Positions 9,319 to 22,253 of a stretch of 64,000 bases of DNA are shown here, piece after piece (within the stretch, counting starts at the first letter, position 1; each line of letters opens with the position of its first letter). The position numbers and the translations under genes are program-made. Under the pieces are notes generated by a model. That model was not told where the DNA came from and did no database searches. It saw nothing but the letters and a program-made list of their open reading frames with translations. The stretch comes from Rotaria socialis (taxonomy: Eukaryota > Rotifera > Eurotatoria > Philodinida > Philodinidae): contig CAJNYU010003618.1 in NCBI GenBank assembly GCA_905331475.1, positions 62,001-126,000 on the forward strand. Reading direction: 5' to 3'.

Positions 9319-11766
9319 ACTTTATTTTTTTTTGTTTTCTTGTCTCATTTGTTTTTTGTTGTCTTATCTCAGGCCTTTGTTTTTTTTTGTCTCATGAAAG
9401 ATCGATCGGATCTTTATTTTTAAAATGAAAGAATAAAGGGAAAGTAACTTAAATGATTTTTTTGATCAGATTTCCTGAATAAAGAAAGGCTTTCTTTCTG
9501 TCTGGTAATAGAGAAAATTAGAATTTAACGAATATTCTTCATATGTTGCTAATCGTATAACTAAATTAAAATAAAACAGAAGAGAACTATACATAAATTC
9601 TTTTCATCAAATAGTTTATTAATTTTACTCAATGAACAATAAACATCAATTTTCTACACAAGAATATAATTTTATTATTACATTAGATAGAGAACATATA
9701 TCCCTTCAACCAACTAAAGATTGACTTTTTGAGTAATAGAAAAAGAAAAAAATGAATTTCATATTATATCCCTAGTCAAACATCTTTTGGGATGCGCATG
9801 ACATACTTGATGATTTTGAGCAAGAAATTCATGCGCTATGGACACATCTTGAAATATTTCTTGACATGCGGGTAATAAGAGAAATTTTTGTAAAAAAGGC
9901 ATCCAAATCGAACATTTTTCTTCTATAAATGAGCATTGTTTGAAGAAAAAACGTTGTTACCTATACCAAAAATTTTTATAATTTTTTTGCGCACATGCGC
10001 ATGATCTTCTTGAACTTCTTGGGCAAGATGGTCCTGCGCTATGGACACATCTTGAGTTCAAGTCTTGTCAAGCGCTTGAAAAAAAATGTTCGACTAGGGT
10101 ATCATCTTGTTGTTTGATAACCAAACCGTCAACTACAGAGATATTTAATAAATGATATTGAAAAACCGTCATATATTACATGTTGTCTAGCAGTCACGAA
10201 CTAAACTTTTCCATTTAATAAAAAGTAAAAGAAAATCTTGCAAACTTTTTATTTATGTTTTTTCAGTTTTTCTTCAAGGGTACTTTACTAAAGAAAATAT
10301 CAACTGTAATTTCGATACTTATGGAAGAGATTCACAAACAGCTTAAATATAAACATTTTTTCAAGACAGTTTTGATGTTAAAATTAACTTTACTGTCGCA
10401 TGACAAATATTGAACGATGCTGCGCATACATAGAAGTGTACATTTCAAATGTCATATTCAAGTAGAGCAAGATTAGTCAAGAGTTTAAAAGTAATTCATG
10501 GTCAAGGTCATGATAAATTGATCTTTTAACACGATGGACAAGACATGTTTTTATTGTAGATATTTCGTACGTGTCATTGACGATTATATTTATGGCTTCT
10601 ATTCGGGATCTGCATAATGATTTTACCTAAAACTCCTGGAATGATTACTATATTTTCAAAACTGAACCTCTCATAGGTATCTACGACCGTTACTTGGCAC
10701 AAGTCTATTACATGTCTACTCTTTCGATAGTAGATATCATAGATCTTTTTAAAGAGTTTTGCCTGTAGAAGTATCGCAAAAAATGATTCTAATGAAATTT
10801 ACTAGACTGAAGAAAGTTAAATTCAAATCACGAATCTATCATTACATACTAATCCGATAATACTATGCACATGTAGATAACTTAAAAAATTAGTAAAATG
10901 TGCTCTGAATCATACTTACTGAGCTGTAATTGAAAAAATATCTATTTAGTAACAAAAGATCTGTTGATGGCACTCTTCGACATATTTGAACTGATCTGAT
11001 ATGAGATCACATTCAACATTACTATAACCGATCAATATATTAATTTGTTGTTCTTTGTCTTTTCCCCCTTCTAATGTGCTTATTTTCATGGATTTACTCA
11101 ATTATTACTATCCAGATAAATTGAGAGCGTAAACATTCATTTCGCACGTAGTTACATTAAAACAAAAAATGTAAAATTAAACATAGAGTTCCAATAGAAA
11201 CGGAAAGATATAAATTAAGATCGATGCAAGCGATTCAGTACTTTTAACAGGAAGATGTATCAGAACATAATGTCAACTTCGTGTTGCTATTAAAGTTTAG
11301 TAATCACGACAGTAAAATGAATTTTTTTCACTTGCCATTTTTTAGTGTTCTTATCAAACATGGATAAAATTTCTCGAGATGCAATAGCTTGTTTGATGGC
11401 TAAATAAACTGTTTGTTGAAGTAGCAGTTCAATATATTTCTATTATTACATTTCTAATATGAATATCATTCGAAATTACACCTGAAAAATTCCTACCAGT
11501 CCCAAAAATGATTTTCGTTGGTAGTCATACACTATGTAGATCGACTCCCATAAGAATTGCTTAAATAAAAATAAAGAACGTGGTTTGAATTTCCCCAATA
11601 ATAAAAGAATTGTTAAACGAAGAAGCTCAACAACGTCCGTTAGTGCTAGCAAACGTTAAGAACGTGTCTAGCAAATCATTTATTTCGTTTCAATATTTCG
11701 AATTCAATAATCTCAAAAAAATATTAATTGTCTTCTTGAATGAATCATGAAGCTGTTAATGAAATA
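9319..11766. other. intergenic stretch with one TIR element
   Basis: No coding exons found on either strand. The only structure I see is the CCCTAG-ended element at 9770-10099. The right end runs into the 3' side of the lipase gene. Confidence 0.5.
9770..10099. mobile_element. MITE with CCCTAGTC(A/G)AACAT ends
   Basis: Terminal inverted repeats CCCTAGTCAAACATC and ATGTTCGACTAGGG, with TAT on each side. Two internal copies of the phrase GCGCTATGGACACATCTTGA lie about 200 bp apart in direct orientation. The termini resemble CCCAGGTCGAACA, so it may be a sister family of the CCCAGG elements. Confidence 0.65.
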
Positions 11767-14224
11767 TTAATCATCACAATCAAAACGATTGAGTAACAAT
11801 GTTTCCGTTGTATATGCAGCTATTTTTGTTGTTGTTTCACAAAGTCCGCTATATCTGTTAAAAAAATTAATAATATGAAAAAAGAGAAACTAAAATATTA
11901 TTTATCTATTTACATCACAGTGTCTTCAAGTGATTTAAGGCGAAGACGTGAAACAAGAATTTCATCGCCTTTCTGGCCACCCCATCCAAAAACTAAAATA
12001 ATAATCAATAAATATTTCTTATAACTTTGCCACCAATGATTGCATACGAGCTTTTGCTTTCTGGAAATATATCATAGCATAATCCACTTTACCCAAGTCA
12101 GTATGATAACTGAATACATGTCGAAGAATATCACCTGCTTTAATATCGGCATTCGATCTTTAGAAAGAAAATACAAAAAAAAAAGATTTATCGATCAAAC
12201 ATTTCAATGCATTTTCTTTTATATATATATATATATATATACCTTTCAGTTAAACTAACATTGGCTAATAATTCATAATTGGAATAAACTGCTACATAAA
12301 TTTCACCACTTGTTTTAGCCATATCCCGATCAAGTACAAGTTCAACAAAATAATGATAACCTAACAAAATAAGAAATTTTAAAATGGCGAAATTTCTATT
12401 GCATAAATACTCTAACCACAAAATGGAGAATTGCTTCTCGTTGTTAAATACATTTTACCACGACCAAGTGAATAAATAGAATAAAAGCCTAGCGAACAAA
12501 AACAATAAATCCTATAGAAAACAAAGTAATGAATTACCCATTTGAGCACAACCAGATATTGGACATACAAGACATTTGCCATTCATAAAACTGTCCTAGA
12601 AAATAGGAAAAATACAATGAAAAACACTATATTTTTTTCTATTTTTTGTTTTTACATGATCATGGCAAGGAAAAGCTGTATATGGACATTCTGAACTAGA
12701 AATAAGTATTTAAAAAGTAATCAAGATCACAAATGTTAAAATAAAATATTATACTTGATTGATTCAATAAAATATCCATGTGAACGGCCTATCAATACAT
12801 ATCAATAGTGCTTCTACATTATTAAAATTCATATTTACCATGTGAACATGATGTTTGTTCAAAAGCAGCTATGATACAAAAACCAATACGCATATCTATT
12901 CATATAAATCTATTTAATTACCTTCACTCTGACCACCGATGACACCCCCGATGAGTGCACCACTGAAAATGTATAAAGCGCATTGAATAAGATAGTAGGG
13001 AAATATGAATCAAATTTACATTGAAGGGCAACCAGGTTGAGTTTGACCACCATTAGGATAAAAATCAATGTGTCCTGTCTCTTCAGTTATTCCAAGACCA
13101 AGCCCTAGAGCAATTTCTGTGTTTGAATGAATAACATCAACGAATTTAGCATCATCTTTATCGAGACGGACTATAGTCTTCTTTGCTGAAAAGAATGGAC
13201 CAGCTGGATCAAGGCCTGATATACGAGCTAGTTTATTCTCAACTGCATTCGATGTAAATCCACATGCATGTGCTCCAAGACTATGTCCTAGAAGATATCA
13301 ATGACAATAATTTTTCCTATCATAATGCACATGTACAAACCAATGCAGTGCATTCTATCATATGAAATTCCTTTCAAGTCGTGTAACTTTTTTAAAAGTA
13401 AGCCAACTTGTCTACCAACAAGACGAATATTAGCAACAGCATTAGGATATAATGGAAATTTAGCACCGTTACCCCAATCAACAACAATTACATCAGATTT
13501 TTCATCCTAGAAATTTTATGAACTGATATTTTGCAAAAAATAAATATCTCCTTTGTTTTTACATTTTTCAATTTAAGTAATTCAGCTCGTAATTTTGGTA
13601 TCCAAACACTATCACGATTATTTTGAAAACCATGAATAATAATTCTCAGCCACCGAGAAGTACTTACACTGGAATCCAAAATAGATTTATCGCTATCATA
13701 AACAATAAATTCTGGGTCTGTTTGTGATTCTTGTGTAAAAAGAAGAAAAGCTGTATCAATAAATTCCGGCGATTGTGGTACTTCTAAGCCAGCATTATTG
13801 AATGGTTCATTGTTATCGAAACAGCCAACAACTGGATAGCATACTGTAGTATTGGCAACTGGTGCTCTCGTTTGTCGATTAAGAACTTGAAGACTATTAC
13901 CGGCTGACAAGGTATCAATAGTCAATGGTTCATTAACCTCATGTTGTGATGGGAGAAGTCGAGCATCAATCGAAAGGATAAGAAGGGGTATGAATAAACA
14001 CTGGAAGTCTAAAGAAAAGCAAATTGAATTCTGATGAAGAGAGGAGAGCTTTCTTTGTGATCGTCATTAGAAATATGCTATCAGAATAGGAAAAAAGACG
14101 TATTCTTTGAATTCAGTCGGTCTCCGACGAAAATAGACTCATCCTCTTGACGAACGGCATTTTTAGCAATCAAATTTTGATTCTGATAGTGAATATTAAT
14201 ATTCTTACTTGCTTGAAAACGCAT
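11767..14224 (-). CDS. secreted pancreatic-type triacylglycerol lipase
   Basis: Fourteen exons give an uninterrupted 521-residue protein: 14209-14224, 13563-14008, 13341-13506, 13020-13287, 12922-12962, 12839-12868, 12755-12788, 12656-12695, 12538-12595, 12417-12488, 12243-12360, 12048-12157, 11914-11992, 11767-11854. A hydrophobic N-terminus (LFIPLLILSIDA) acts as a signal peptide. The nucleophile elbow GHSLG gives Ser212; LDPAGP gives Asp236; CSHGRSHGYF gives His322. The spacing (24, then 86) closely matches the pancreatic lipase family triad. C-terminal exons look like a PLAT/lipoxygenase-type beta sandwich (FVELVLDRD, ILVSRLRLKSLED). Likely role: digestive or extracellular hydrolysis of acylglycerols or phospholipids. 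The tiny 16-nt first exon is the least certain part. Several internal exons are only 30-41 nt long. Confidence 0.88.
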
Positions 14225-14815
14225 ATTGGCAATAGCAATAATTGATGTGGAAGTAGTGATCGTATGATCGATCGATGGATTTAAATCAGCTTAAGTAACA
14301 GAAGGAAAAAATAACAACGTCATATGTTTTTATTCTCATCAACTTGAGTTAAAAGAAAAATCTATATATTCAAAACAAGTAAACATTGTTCCCACGCAAT
14401 CCTATGATATATTATAAAATGTCAATAAGTAAAGTTAAAAATATGCTAAAAGTACCAGATTTTAACGACGAAAGTTTTCAATAGTATATTTACATGCTTT
14501 CATACAATGTATGATTCATATGGTCAGTTAACGATAATATCTTTTTGTAAAATGTCAACTTTTTAAACTGGAAAGTAATGAATATAACATTATATCTTCA
14601 AATTTTCTCACTCACGCGTTAGAGTTTTCCCATTTTTTCATCATCTTCGAGCGACCTCTTTTTTTTTATTCCCCGACATTATAATATATCGGACAACTCC
14701 GTTCAGAAAACAATGTTCTAAGATCGATGAATATATATATATATATGTGATTCCATCTTTTCCCTTTCTTCTCTTTGCATTTGTTTAAGTGTACGGGTTA
14801 AATCTTTATTTCGCA
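14225..14815. other. shared upstream region between divergent genes
   Basis: The 590-bp gap between the divergently oriented lipase and FET genes presumably holds both promoters. A short (AT)n run is at 14732-14745. No defined motif that I would name. Confidence 0.4.
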
Positions 14816-16276
14816 ATGGAATTTAATAGTGTTAATAAATCGTCAAACGAAGGTGGAAACGTATGGAGTGCCGGTTCTCGTGGTAATATGTCAAAATTCT
14901 TATTGTCAAATTCTTTTTTATTTACTTTTTTCTTGTTAGGGTCACGTGGAGGTTTCGCTCGGTCAGATAATGATAATGATGATGGTGCAAGAGGAGGGTA
15001 AGTTTTATCGATTTGATATTCTATAATAATGCTAATTATGAAGTTGATTTAATGGCTATGTGCTTTTGATTTCTAAATTGAATTAAATTTTTTTTTGTAC
15101 GTATATAATGATTAATATTTATTGATTTTGTATGTTATTTTAGTGGATCATATCGCAATAATTATCCAAGTAAGTTTTTGATACATATATGATCCGATTA
15201 ATTTCTTTAAAATATGGGTGAAAAATTTTTCACTTCGAAAAAAAAAAGATTTTCGCGATCATATTGTGTACATGATCTCTACCCATAGTATTGTTTACAT
15301 TGTAGGACGAGGCAATGGTGGTGGTTATGGATTTCGTCGCAATGATAATGATAATGAAGAAATAGAGATACTTAAAGATGCAATATTTATCCAAAATTTA
15401 CCAAAAGATATTACTCGAGAAGACATTCAAGATGCTTTTTCAACTGTAGGACCAATAAAAGTAAGTAGCTTGATGGTTTTTTATGTGTATTTAATGAAAG
15501 TATTTTAGACGGATGAACGATCAGGTGGTCCAAAAATCTGGATCTATAAAGATCGTATGACTGGTGAAGGCAATGGTCGCGCCACAGTAACATATGACGA
15601 TGAAGATACTGCAAATAAGGCTATTACAGAATATAATGGTAGTTTTGTATAAAACTTTACTAGTTCTTAATTTAGATTTTGTTTTTCTCGATATGATTTA
15701 GATCAACATATTGATTGTATTAATTCTGTTGTTCGTGTTCAACTTGCTCAACGTCGTATTCGCAATAATGATAACAATGGCCGCGGTGGCTTTCAAAATA
15801 ATCGAGGTGTGTATTTCGATAAAATAAGATAACAAGAACACTGAACTCGACAGTAGCCGGTTACGATTGACTTGAGATAGTGAAGATCGAGTGTAGATTT
15901 CCTTTTGTTGCGCTTTTCACATGTAGTATGACTTGACAGATACATGAAATCGAAACTAATCAGATGTTCTGCTCTTTAACAAACGTGACTAAGGTTCATT
16001 TTAATCTAAAGGTTTTCGTGGAGGTCGAAGTAATTGGAATAATAATCAATCAGGTTCGGATTTTAATTCAGCTGGAAATAATCGCTGGAATAACAGTAGA
16101 GGCGGCGGCTTCCGCGGTAAGTTTACCTTTGAGAAAAACAAAACTTCAATTTTAACGGCTTATTTTTAGGCAGAGGAAGTGGCGACCGTGGTGGTGGTGG
16201 TGGTTCATATCGTGGTGGTCGAGGAAATTCGTATCGTGGTGCAAGCCGTGGTGGTGGCGACTCACCAAACTATTGA
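14816..16276 (+). CDS. FET-family (FUS/TAF15/EWS, cabeza) RNA-binding protein
   Basis: Eight exons (14816-14882, 14940-14997, 15144-15169, 15306-15460, 15509-15638, 15702-15806, 16012-16116, 16170-16276) make a 250-residue protein. A Gly/Ser/Asn-rich start with RGG and NDND runs precedes one RRM: RNP2-like IFIQNL, then FSTVGPIK, the FET-typical GPKIWIYKDRMTGEGNGRATVTYDDEDTA block, and VRVQLAQRR. The C-terminus is RGG/RGRG-rich (FRGGRSNW..., SYRGGRGNSYRG). Such proteins bind nascent RNA and couple transcription to splicing in the nucleus. No RanBP2-type zinc finger is visible, which human FET proteins have between RGG boxes, so this is a short or divergent member. Intron 6 (about 205 bp) is longer than its neighbours. 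Confidence 0.85.
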
Positions 16277-17089
16277 TTACATCAAAACTTAAAACACGGA
16301 ATATAAACATTTTTTTTCTTATTGTATGTGTATGCGCCCATGCGCAGTTTTCTTTGCTTAACATATCCTACATTCATATTCACTGTTGTTTTATGTTTTA
16401 TTCAAAACTGACATTTATTTCAAAGATAGAAGAAGATGAGTTCAACGTTAATAATATTCTTTATTTATCATGTGCAATTTATTCGATAATATCATCATGA
16501 AAAAATGCTATTATCCTTCATACACAGTCTTGAGATAAACATTCAAAAGGAAATCATCATTATAATCCATCTTAATTAATTCGATGATATTTTATATCGG
16601 AATTGAATGTACTTTTTCAATTGTATACCAATGCAACTGAATCTTTTCAAGCATTTAAATCAGTTGATTCATATTGATGATAGTTCTTTTAGAGATAGTA
16701 TAGCAAGTAGGTATGTCCTAGACGAATCACAATTGGTCAACTAAGTAGGTATTGAATGCTCTATTGGCTTTGCAAATTTTGCAACTCGTTATGAGTATTC
16801 AGACGTCTGACTAAAAGAAAATTTCAGAATTTTGATTTTTCAGTAAGTATCAGCAAGACCGTAGCACACTCTTTTATCAAGTTTTTGGTTTAGACGAACC
16901 GGTCATACCCTCAAGATACACATAGAGCCCATATTACATAGCTTTTCTATTTTTCAAGACGAATAAAACGTCTGTTAACCTAGATAAACGATATTCATTT
17001 TGAATTTCAAACTAACAAAACGAAGTAAACTTCATAGTATGTTCGAACGCAGAATCGAATACAAGTATCACAGTTTATAATATTCGACG
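16277..17089. other. non-coding stretch
   Basis: Between the FET gene and the FG-GAP remnant; probably 3' UTR followed by intergenic DNA. No further structure seen. Confidence 0.4.
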
Positions 17090-17838
17090 TTAATGCTTGT
17101 GGTCAATAATATCCATTTCATCTGAATCTTGCTTGAGAATGGCAATGTCCATCCATTTGTCTTGATTAAAATCTGCAAATGCAATATTGCGAGTCATAGG
17201 TGAACATATAAGATTCTGACTTTTGAAGAGTTCCATCGCTATTTCCAAAAACAAAATAGACTTTGTTGCTGAGCCTATTGGCAACAGGAATACCCAGTCG
17301 ATTGGCATCATCTAAATCAGACAATACAGCTGACCCAAACATAATTTCCGTTAGAATATGTGGTTAGATTCGAAAATTTTCCATGTCCATCACAAATTCA
17401 ACTGTTGACTGTATTGGCGACAGCCAAATCCATCGAAGTATCATTACTGAGATCTCCCATAGTAAGCAAACGAGAAAATGATCCATTGCCAGCGAGATAT
17501 ATGATTTGGTTTGTAAATTTTCCGTTGACTGCACCGAAGAAAATACCAAAACTATTGTTTTCTTGATTGACAAGGGTAATATCGAGCAGCTCGTCGTGAT
17601 ACCAAGGTTGTGAGCTCGGTTCCGTAGAGTAGCTAATTGAATTTAGAAACAGTTCATCTTTATCTAGTAACAGTCTCACTACGCTATCCGTCTGAAAACC
17701 TGCGGTAAGAATATCAATTCGACTACCACTGTTAAAATCACCTAGTGTGAGACCAGTTGGATTAAATCGGTCTTTGATTGAATGTATCATAATATCAGTG
17801 AAATCACTGTTGTCGTAATCAACGATCAAAGCTACCAT
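17090..17838 (-). pseudogene. FG-GAP/VCBS repeat protein remnant
   Basis: Repeats of the FG-GAP type are readable in order: GLTLGDFNSGSRIDILTAGF, then a degraded unit with FGIFFGAVNGKFTNQIIY, then LTMGDLSNDTSMDLAVANT, and finally NIAFADFNQDKWMDIAIL. The D-F/L-N-x-D-x-x-x-D-I/L calcium-loop pattern is clear. The units lie in different frames: the first frame ends in a stop after ANTVNS (17398-17400) and the last repeat is in another frame (17090-17311). So this is a decayed fragment of a larger beta-propeller protein. Bdelloid genomes carry very many such genes, often considered of bacterial origin; that link is background knowledge, not shown here. Confidence 0.7.
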
Positions 17839-18899
17839 CTACATGCTAATTGACTTAATTGATAAAGGACATAGCAAATACTAGAGGTGCCTCTATGCTG
17901 CTAGTCTGTGGAAGCACAAAAACGATGTACGACGAAGCGATAGAAATGAGCAGGAAAATGTAAAAGATCGAAAAATATTAATAATATGAGCCAAAATTGA
18001 CCTACTACTATTTAATTCAATAAACTAATTATAAATGTCAAAGTTTGTTTTCAAATCATTAGTCTGTAGTACTTTCTCATATTCTGAGCTGATCTCTCGA
18101 AAAACTATTAAATCGTCAGTAGTACGCTAATTTTGACTTCCACTAATCTGTTAGTCGGACATGTGCCCGATAGATACCAAATCAAACTGGTAGCTTTGAT
18201 ATCAATACTATCTAGATTTTCTATTGTTGTGATATTTATTTGTGTTATCTTCGAAATTTTTCACAAGAATTAATGCTGATGACTTTTACTTGTATGTATC
18301 GAATCAATAAGTTTTCGAAATGAAGCTTATCAGTAATTCAAGAACTACTTCCTTTTTTTAGCTTAATCACAGTGACTGATTTACTTTTGATACAGATGAA
18401 AACGGTAGTCGTAAGTAGTATGACTAATTCTTGTTTAGGGTTGCGGTACAATCTAGAAGTTGCTCAAAAAATGTGTGAAACGTATTAACGATCGATCTTC
18501 ATTTTCATCGTGTAGTTTTTTATTATTATCTTCTTTCATTATATATTTTGCTATAATTTTCAAACGGTTAAATAAAATGAGCATAGAGATATATCCTTTA
18601 GCGAAAATATAAAAATATCTAAGTACTGTAGTTGCTGAGAAAGATTAAAAACTATTGTAGACAAAATATCATCACGGAACAGTTGTACAAGTCAATCTAT
18701 AAACTTTTTATCAAAACAATAGTCTTATAAATAGTAGCACTGCAAATAAATTATCAAAAATTACGTGTAAAATTAAAGAAAAGAAAGAAAAGAAAAATAA
18801 AAGATGAAATTCAGTCAAAAATTTCAAAGTATAACTGTTGAGTAGACCAATTGTTGCTTTGGATTCACTGTGAAAATCGAGTCTGAAAAGATGTCTATT
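17839..18899. other. non-coding stretch
   Basis: Between the FG-GAP remnant and the 3' end of the PAQR gene. I see no exon or repeat worth naming. Confidence 0.4.
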
Positions 18900-19994
18900 T
18901 TAATTTTGAAGAGTATGACAAGGATTACTAAGACGATATTGCAATAATTCAACACCATTTTGATACCACCAAATGAATGCACCTAATGATGAAATATGCC
19001 AAATTTGATGACTTGCAAATATGAAATCAAAGTAGCCTAAATACGTTGCGAAACAAAAAGTAACATCATTGTAGGTCTCTTCAGTAGTAAATACCTGGAA
19101 AAAACCTTTCTGGAAATTTTGTTAAATAAGCAACTGTTCCAACGCTCAATATTAAATAAAGAACAAATAATTTTGGAAAAAAATGTTGAACAAATTGATT
19201 TGACCAACCACCATGAAGATAATACCAGTGAAAACCAGGTAAAAATCCCAAGAGAGATATTGTAAGAAATAGTGCAGTATGAATGTTTCGTGTCATGTAT
19301 CGTCTTACGCCATGTACGTAATATATAACAGCTATGAACATTATACAAATAATTAATGTTTCATATCGTATTCTCCAACTACGGTAGCACTCAAACGAAA
19401 GATGAAGACCACATAAATAACAGCCAAGAATACCAAGTCCAATACCACATAAATCTAATTTAAGAAAATCTGCAAATGCTTGTGATGATATACAACCAAA
19501 TAGATGAAATAAAGTCGAACATAACATACATATCTATTGTTCGCAATTACGATGGATTTAGAATATAAACTAAAAATGAATTCAAAGACTTACTATAACA
19601 GAAAGAGTATAAAATAAGACAAAATAGTAATCGGATGTTGACGATATAAATGGTAACGCATGTCCAGCGTAAATGTCACGAAATAAAAAGTATATAAAAA
19701 GTCCAGTACCAATTAAATGTGACCAAATATTCACCGATTCATTATTCAGATAAAGTAAACTGAATAAAAATAACAAATGAAAAATTAAATGTGAACACCA
19801 AATTCAAATTCAAAGTACACTTACCTCAACAAGCATTGTTTTACATTTAAACCATATCGATAGCCCGTGCGAATATATGGATTTGATTGAAGATATTCAG
19901 GTACCATTTCAAATGAATACAATTGAAGTCGGTTCGGTTTATTTTTTTGTGGAGATAGTTTATCAGCTTGTTCATGTATTCGATTTCGACGCAT
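18900..19994 (-). CDS. PAQR family (progestin/adipoQ) seven-helix receptor
   Basis: Four exons (19825-19994, 19594-19759, 19095-19533, 18900-19036) splice in frame to 303 residues. Family hallmarks: LLYLNNESVNIWSHLIGTGLF at the first membrane helix, then LFHLFGC, FLKLDLCGIGLGI, several further hydrophobic helices, and near the end FASHQIWHISSLGAFIWW with the conserved His pair. With the NES..SH and LFHLF..D motifs these residues make the zinc site typical of PAQR/hemolysin III hydrolase-like receptors. The N-terminal cytosolic part has YLQSNPYIRTGYR, as in AdipoR/PAQR proteins. Ligand cannot be assigned from sequence. The model starts at the ATG at 19992-19994; a further ATG just upstream is out of frame. 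Confidence 0.88.
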
Positions 19995-20967
19995 ATCATT
20001 AATAATTCAATCTAAAATATAGATGATGATTGATCATTTACCATTCAAGTTAGTACATAAATATTCGTTGAAATTAATGAAAACTATTATTGAGAAATGC
20101 AAATAGTGGTAAGAATTTTCCAGCGATTATTTCCTTTTAATAGAACATTGTATTGGTGCCTAAATAGAGTTAATAACAAGGAAACCCTTACCTGAAGTTC
20201 AGTTCAACTATATTATTTTTTTCTATCTAGAAAGATCTCTTTTAACACCATGGCTATGATATGAAAGTTCATAATTTCGAGAGAGAGAAAATTTTAGCGA
20301 TTATTTCAAAATCATATGTCTGACCGAAAAACAAAATCGATTATTCACCGTTGGTCTCTATTAACAAGTTTAGAGTAGTGTACCAACATTGTTGTAACCA
20401 GAAAAGTTGATTTCTTTACGAGTTCATTTTTTATATCACTGATATCTGCATTCATACGAAAAGTTAATATCGTTTTTCGAACAATACAATTGGTTGAACT
20501 GGCCGAGTTCATATTTGACGGTCGAATATGATTTTTAATTTCGTTCAAAAAAATGGTTCGACGACGTGTGGATTCAATAAATATGTAAGATTTTCATGAA
20601 TATCGAATATGAGTTATTAACATCGTTTCTAAGACTTTTCCAATAGGAAACAGCGATCATATATAACATGCATTATTTGATTTGAAAAGTGTAATTTGCT
20701 AGTTCATGAGCTAAAAACTTTCTCCAGTAGAAAAGTTGTGCAGCATGATCAACCGAATTTCTCTTGAGTACACATACAGTATTGTTTTCTGTGGGTGCCT
20801 ACTCATAAAAAAGTCAATTTCTCAACTAACTCAGATAGCTCTCACTTTTGTTAAACTTTTTTCTGTATGCCAGCGATTATTGCCAATAATTAGAATAAAT
20901 CTTGATCAGATGCGTTATTTTCTTTTATGTTCTATTCGATCAATAATACACACAATAAAGTAACAAA
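19995..20967. other. non-coding stretch
   Basis: Between PAQR and TRMT112, holding the PAQR upstream side and the TRMT112 downstream side. Short open frames here lack any coding pattern. Confidence 0.4.
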
Positions 20968-21399
20968 TCATGATACTTCAGTTTCTTGCAATAACATGTT
21001 TGGAATGCCTTTTGAAATCGGAAATTTACGACCAGTTTCAGGACAAACAAGTTCACCTTCTTCAACTTCATATTCAAGCAGAACTTTATGCATCTTTTTA
21101 AGAAACTCTTCGTTCTGTTGAGTTGAGTCCGATATTGTCTCTGGTAATGATTCATGTAAACCAAGCTGTGATTAGAAAAAAACATCTTATTTCGTATATT
21201 ATTACTAATAAATGATTACATCAGTGACAGCGCCTCTTAATGCATCATATTCAATACGTTGCATAACACGAATGATGAAATCTCGATTGTAATCCACCGA
21301 TGCATTTTCTACTTTAGTAAAATTGATTTTTAATGGAAAACCTTTTGTTACGCCTTTGAGTATATTCGATGTAAGCATATTGTGTGTAATTAACTTCAT
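20968..21399 (-). CDS. TRMT112: TRMT112 methyltransferase activator
   Basis: Two exons (21220-21399, 20968-21165) give 125 residues, the usual size of Trm112. It begins MKLITHNMLTSN, continues GFPLKINFTKVE, and has the zinc-ribbon-like C-terminal portion ELVCPETGRKFPISKGIPNMLL. Yeast has two Cys pairs; like animal orthologs this one lacks the N-terminal pair and keeps a single late Cys. Trm112 is the small partner that stabilises methyltransferases acting on tRNA (TRM9, TRM11), rRNA (BUD23) and the release factor eRF1. Start and stop are both clear; the splice is phase 0. Confidence 0.92.
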
Positions 21400-22253
21400 T
21401 TTTTCTTATTTTATCTACAAAAGAAATATTATGAAAATTTCATTTCAGTCAAATATACATTATTGTTATAAAAAAAAAAGAGAGGGACGATTAATTTCGT
21501 TAATCGCCAGCAGGCATAAACAGATACTTTCAATATTGAATTTTTGTTTTAGTATCAAGTTTACCGAGTTTTAGATCGAATAGGATATGCTAAGCTAGTC
21601 AAATTAGCCATGAAAAATCTTATTGTGTTCGATAACAGTTTTATTTTCTAAAATACTAAAGATCGCTCCGATATTTTCACCCATCGCCATTATAAATCAT
21701 ACTTTATTGTTCAGAAAACAGTAACTCTTGTCTGTTTTGGCTGCTTGTTTTTGCAGAAAATAGAGTCAGTTTTTTTCTCATCCAACAAATACATATCTAA
21801 AATTTAATAGGAAAAACAGTATGATGATATAATCCTAATTAAAGCTCATTTGTGGAAACTAGAAACTTTTAGCAAATTCTAGACGACTCGATATTGACTA
21901 TACATTCTGAGTAGGTCAAAACCAATTCAATTAAAACTCCTATCAGCGTGGGTAGTCGACTTTTTTTTCTTCTAAAAACAAGTATTTTTAGACCTGAGAG
22001 ATAGTATTATGGTCACATGTATAATCCAGCAACGTAATGCATCTTCACAACAAAGTGGTTGAAGCATTCCATTGTTTCTATATTCAGCTTTTATTTAAAA
22101 AAAATTCCAGCACAAACAAAATTTATATTTTAGGAGTAAATAGTAAATGAGAAGAAGTATTCAAAGAAAAATTTTAGATAATGATACGATTCATTCTAAA
22201 GAAGAAGATAGACAAGAATGTAAACTTATAGTTGAATATTGAACTTATATTAT
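21400..22253. other. non-coding stretch
   Basis: Between TRMT112 (upstream side) and the SNARE gene (3' side). No features supported. Confidence 0.4.

Noticed and set aside
20345..20963. Several 67-81 codon frames between PAQR and TRMT112
   Set aside because: Composition typical of AT-rich non-coding DNA; one overlaps TRMT112 on the opposite strand.
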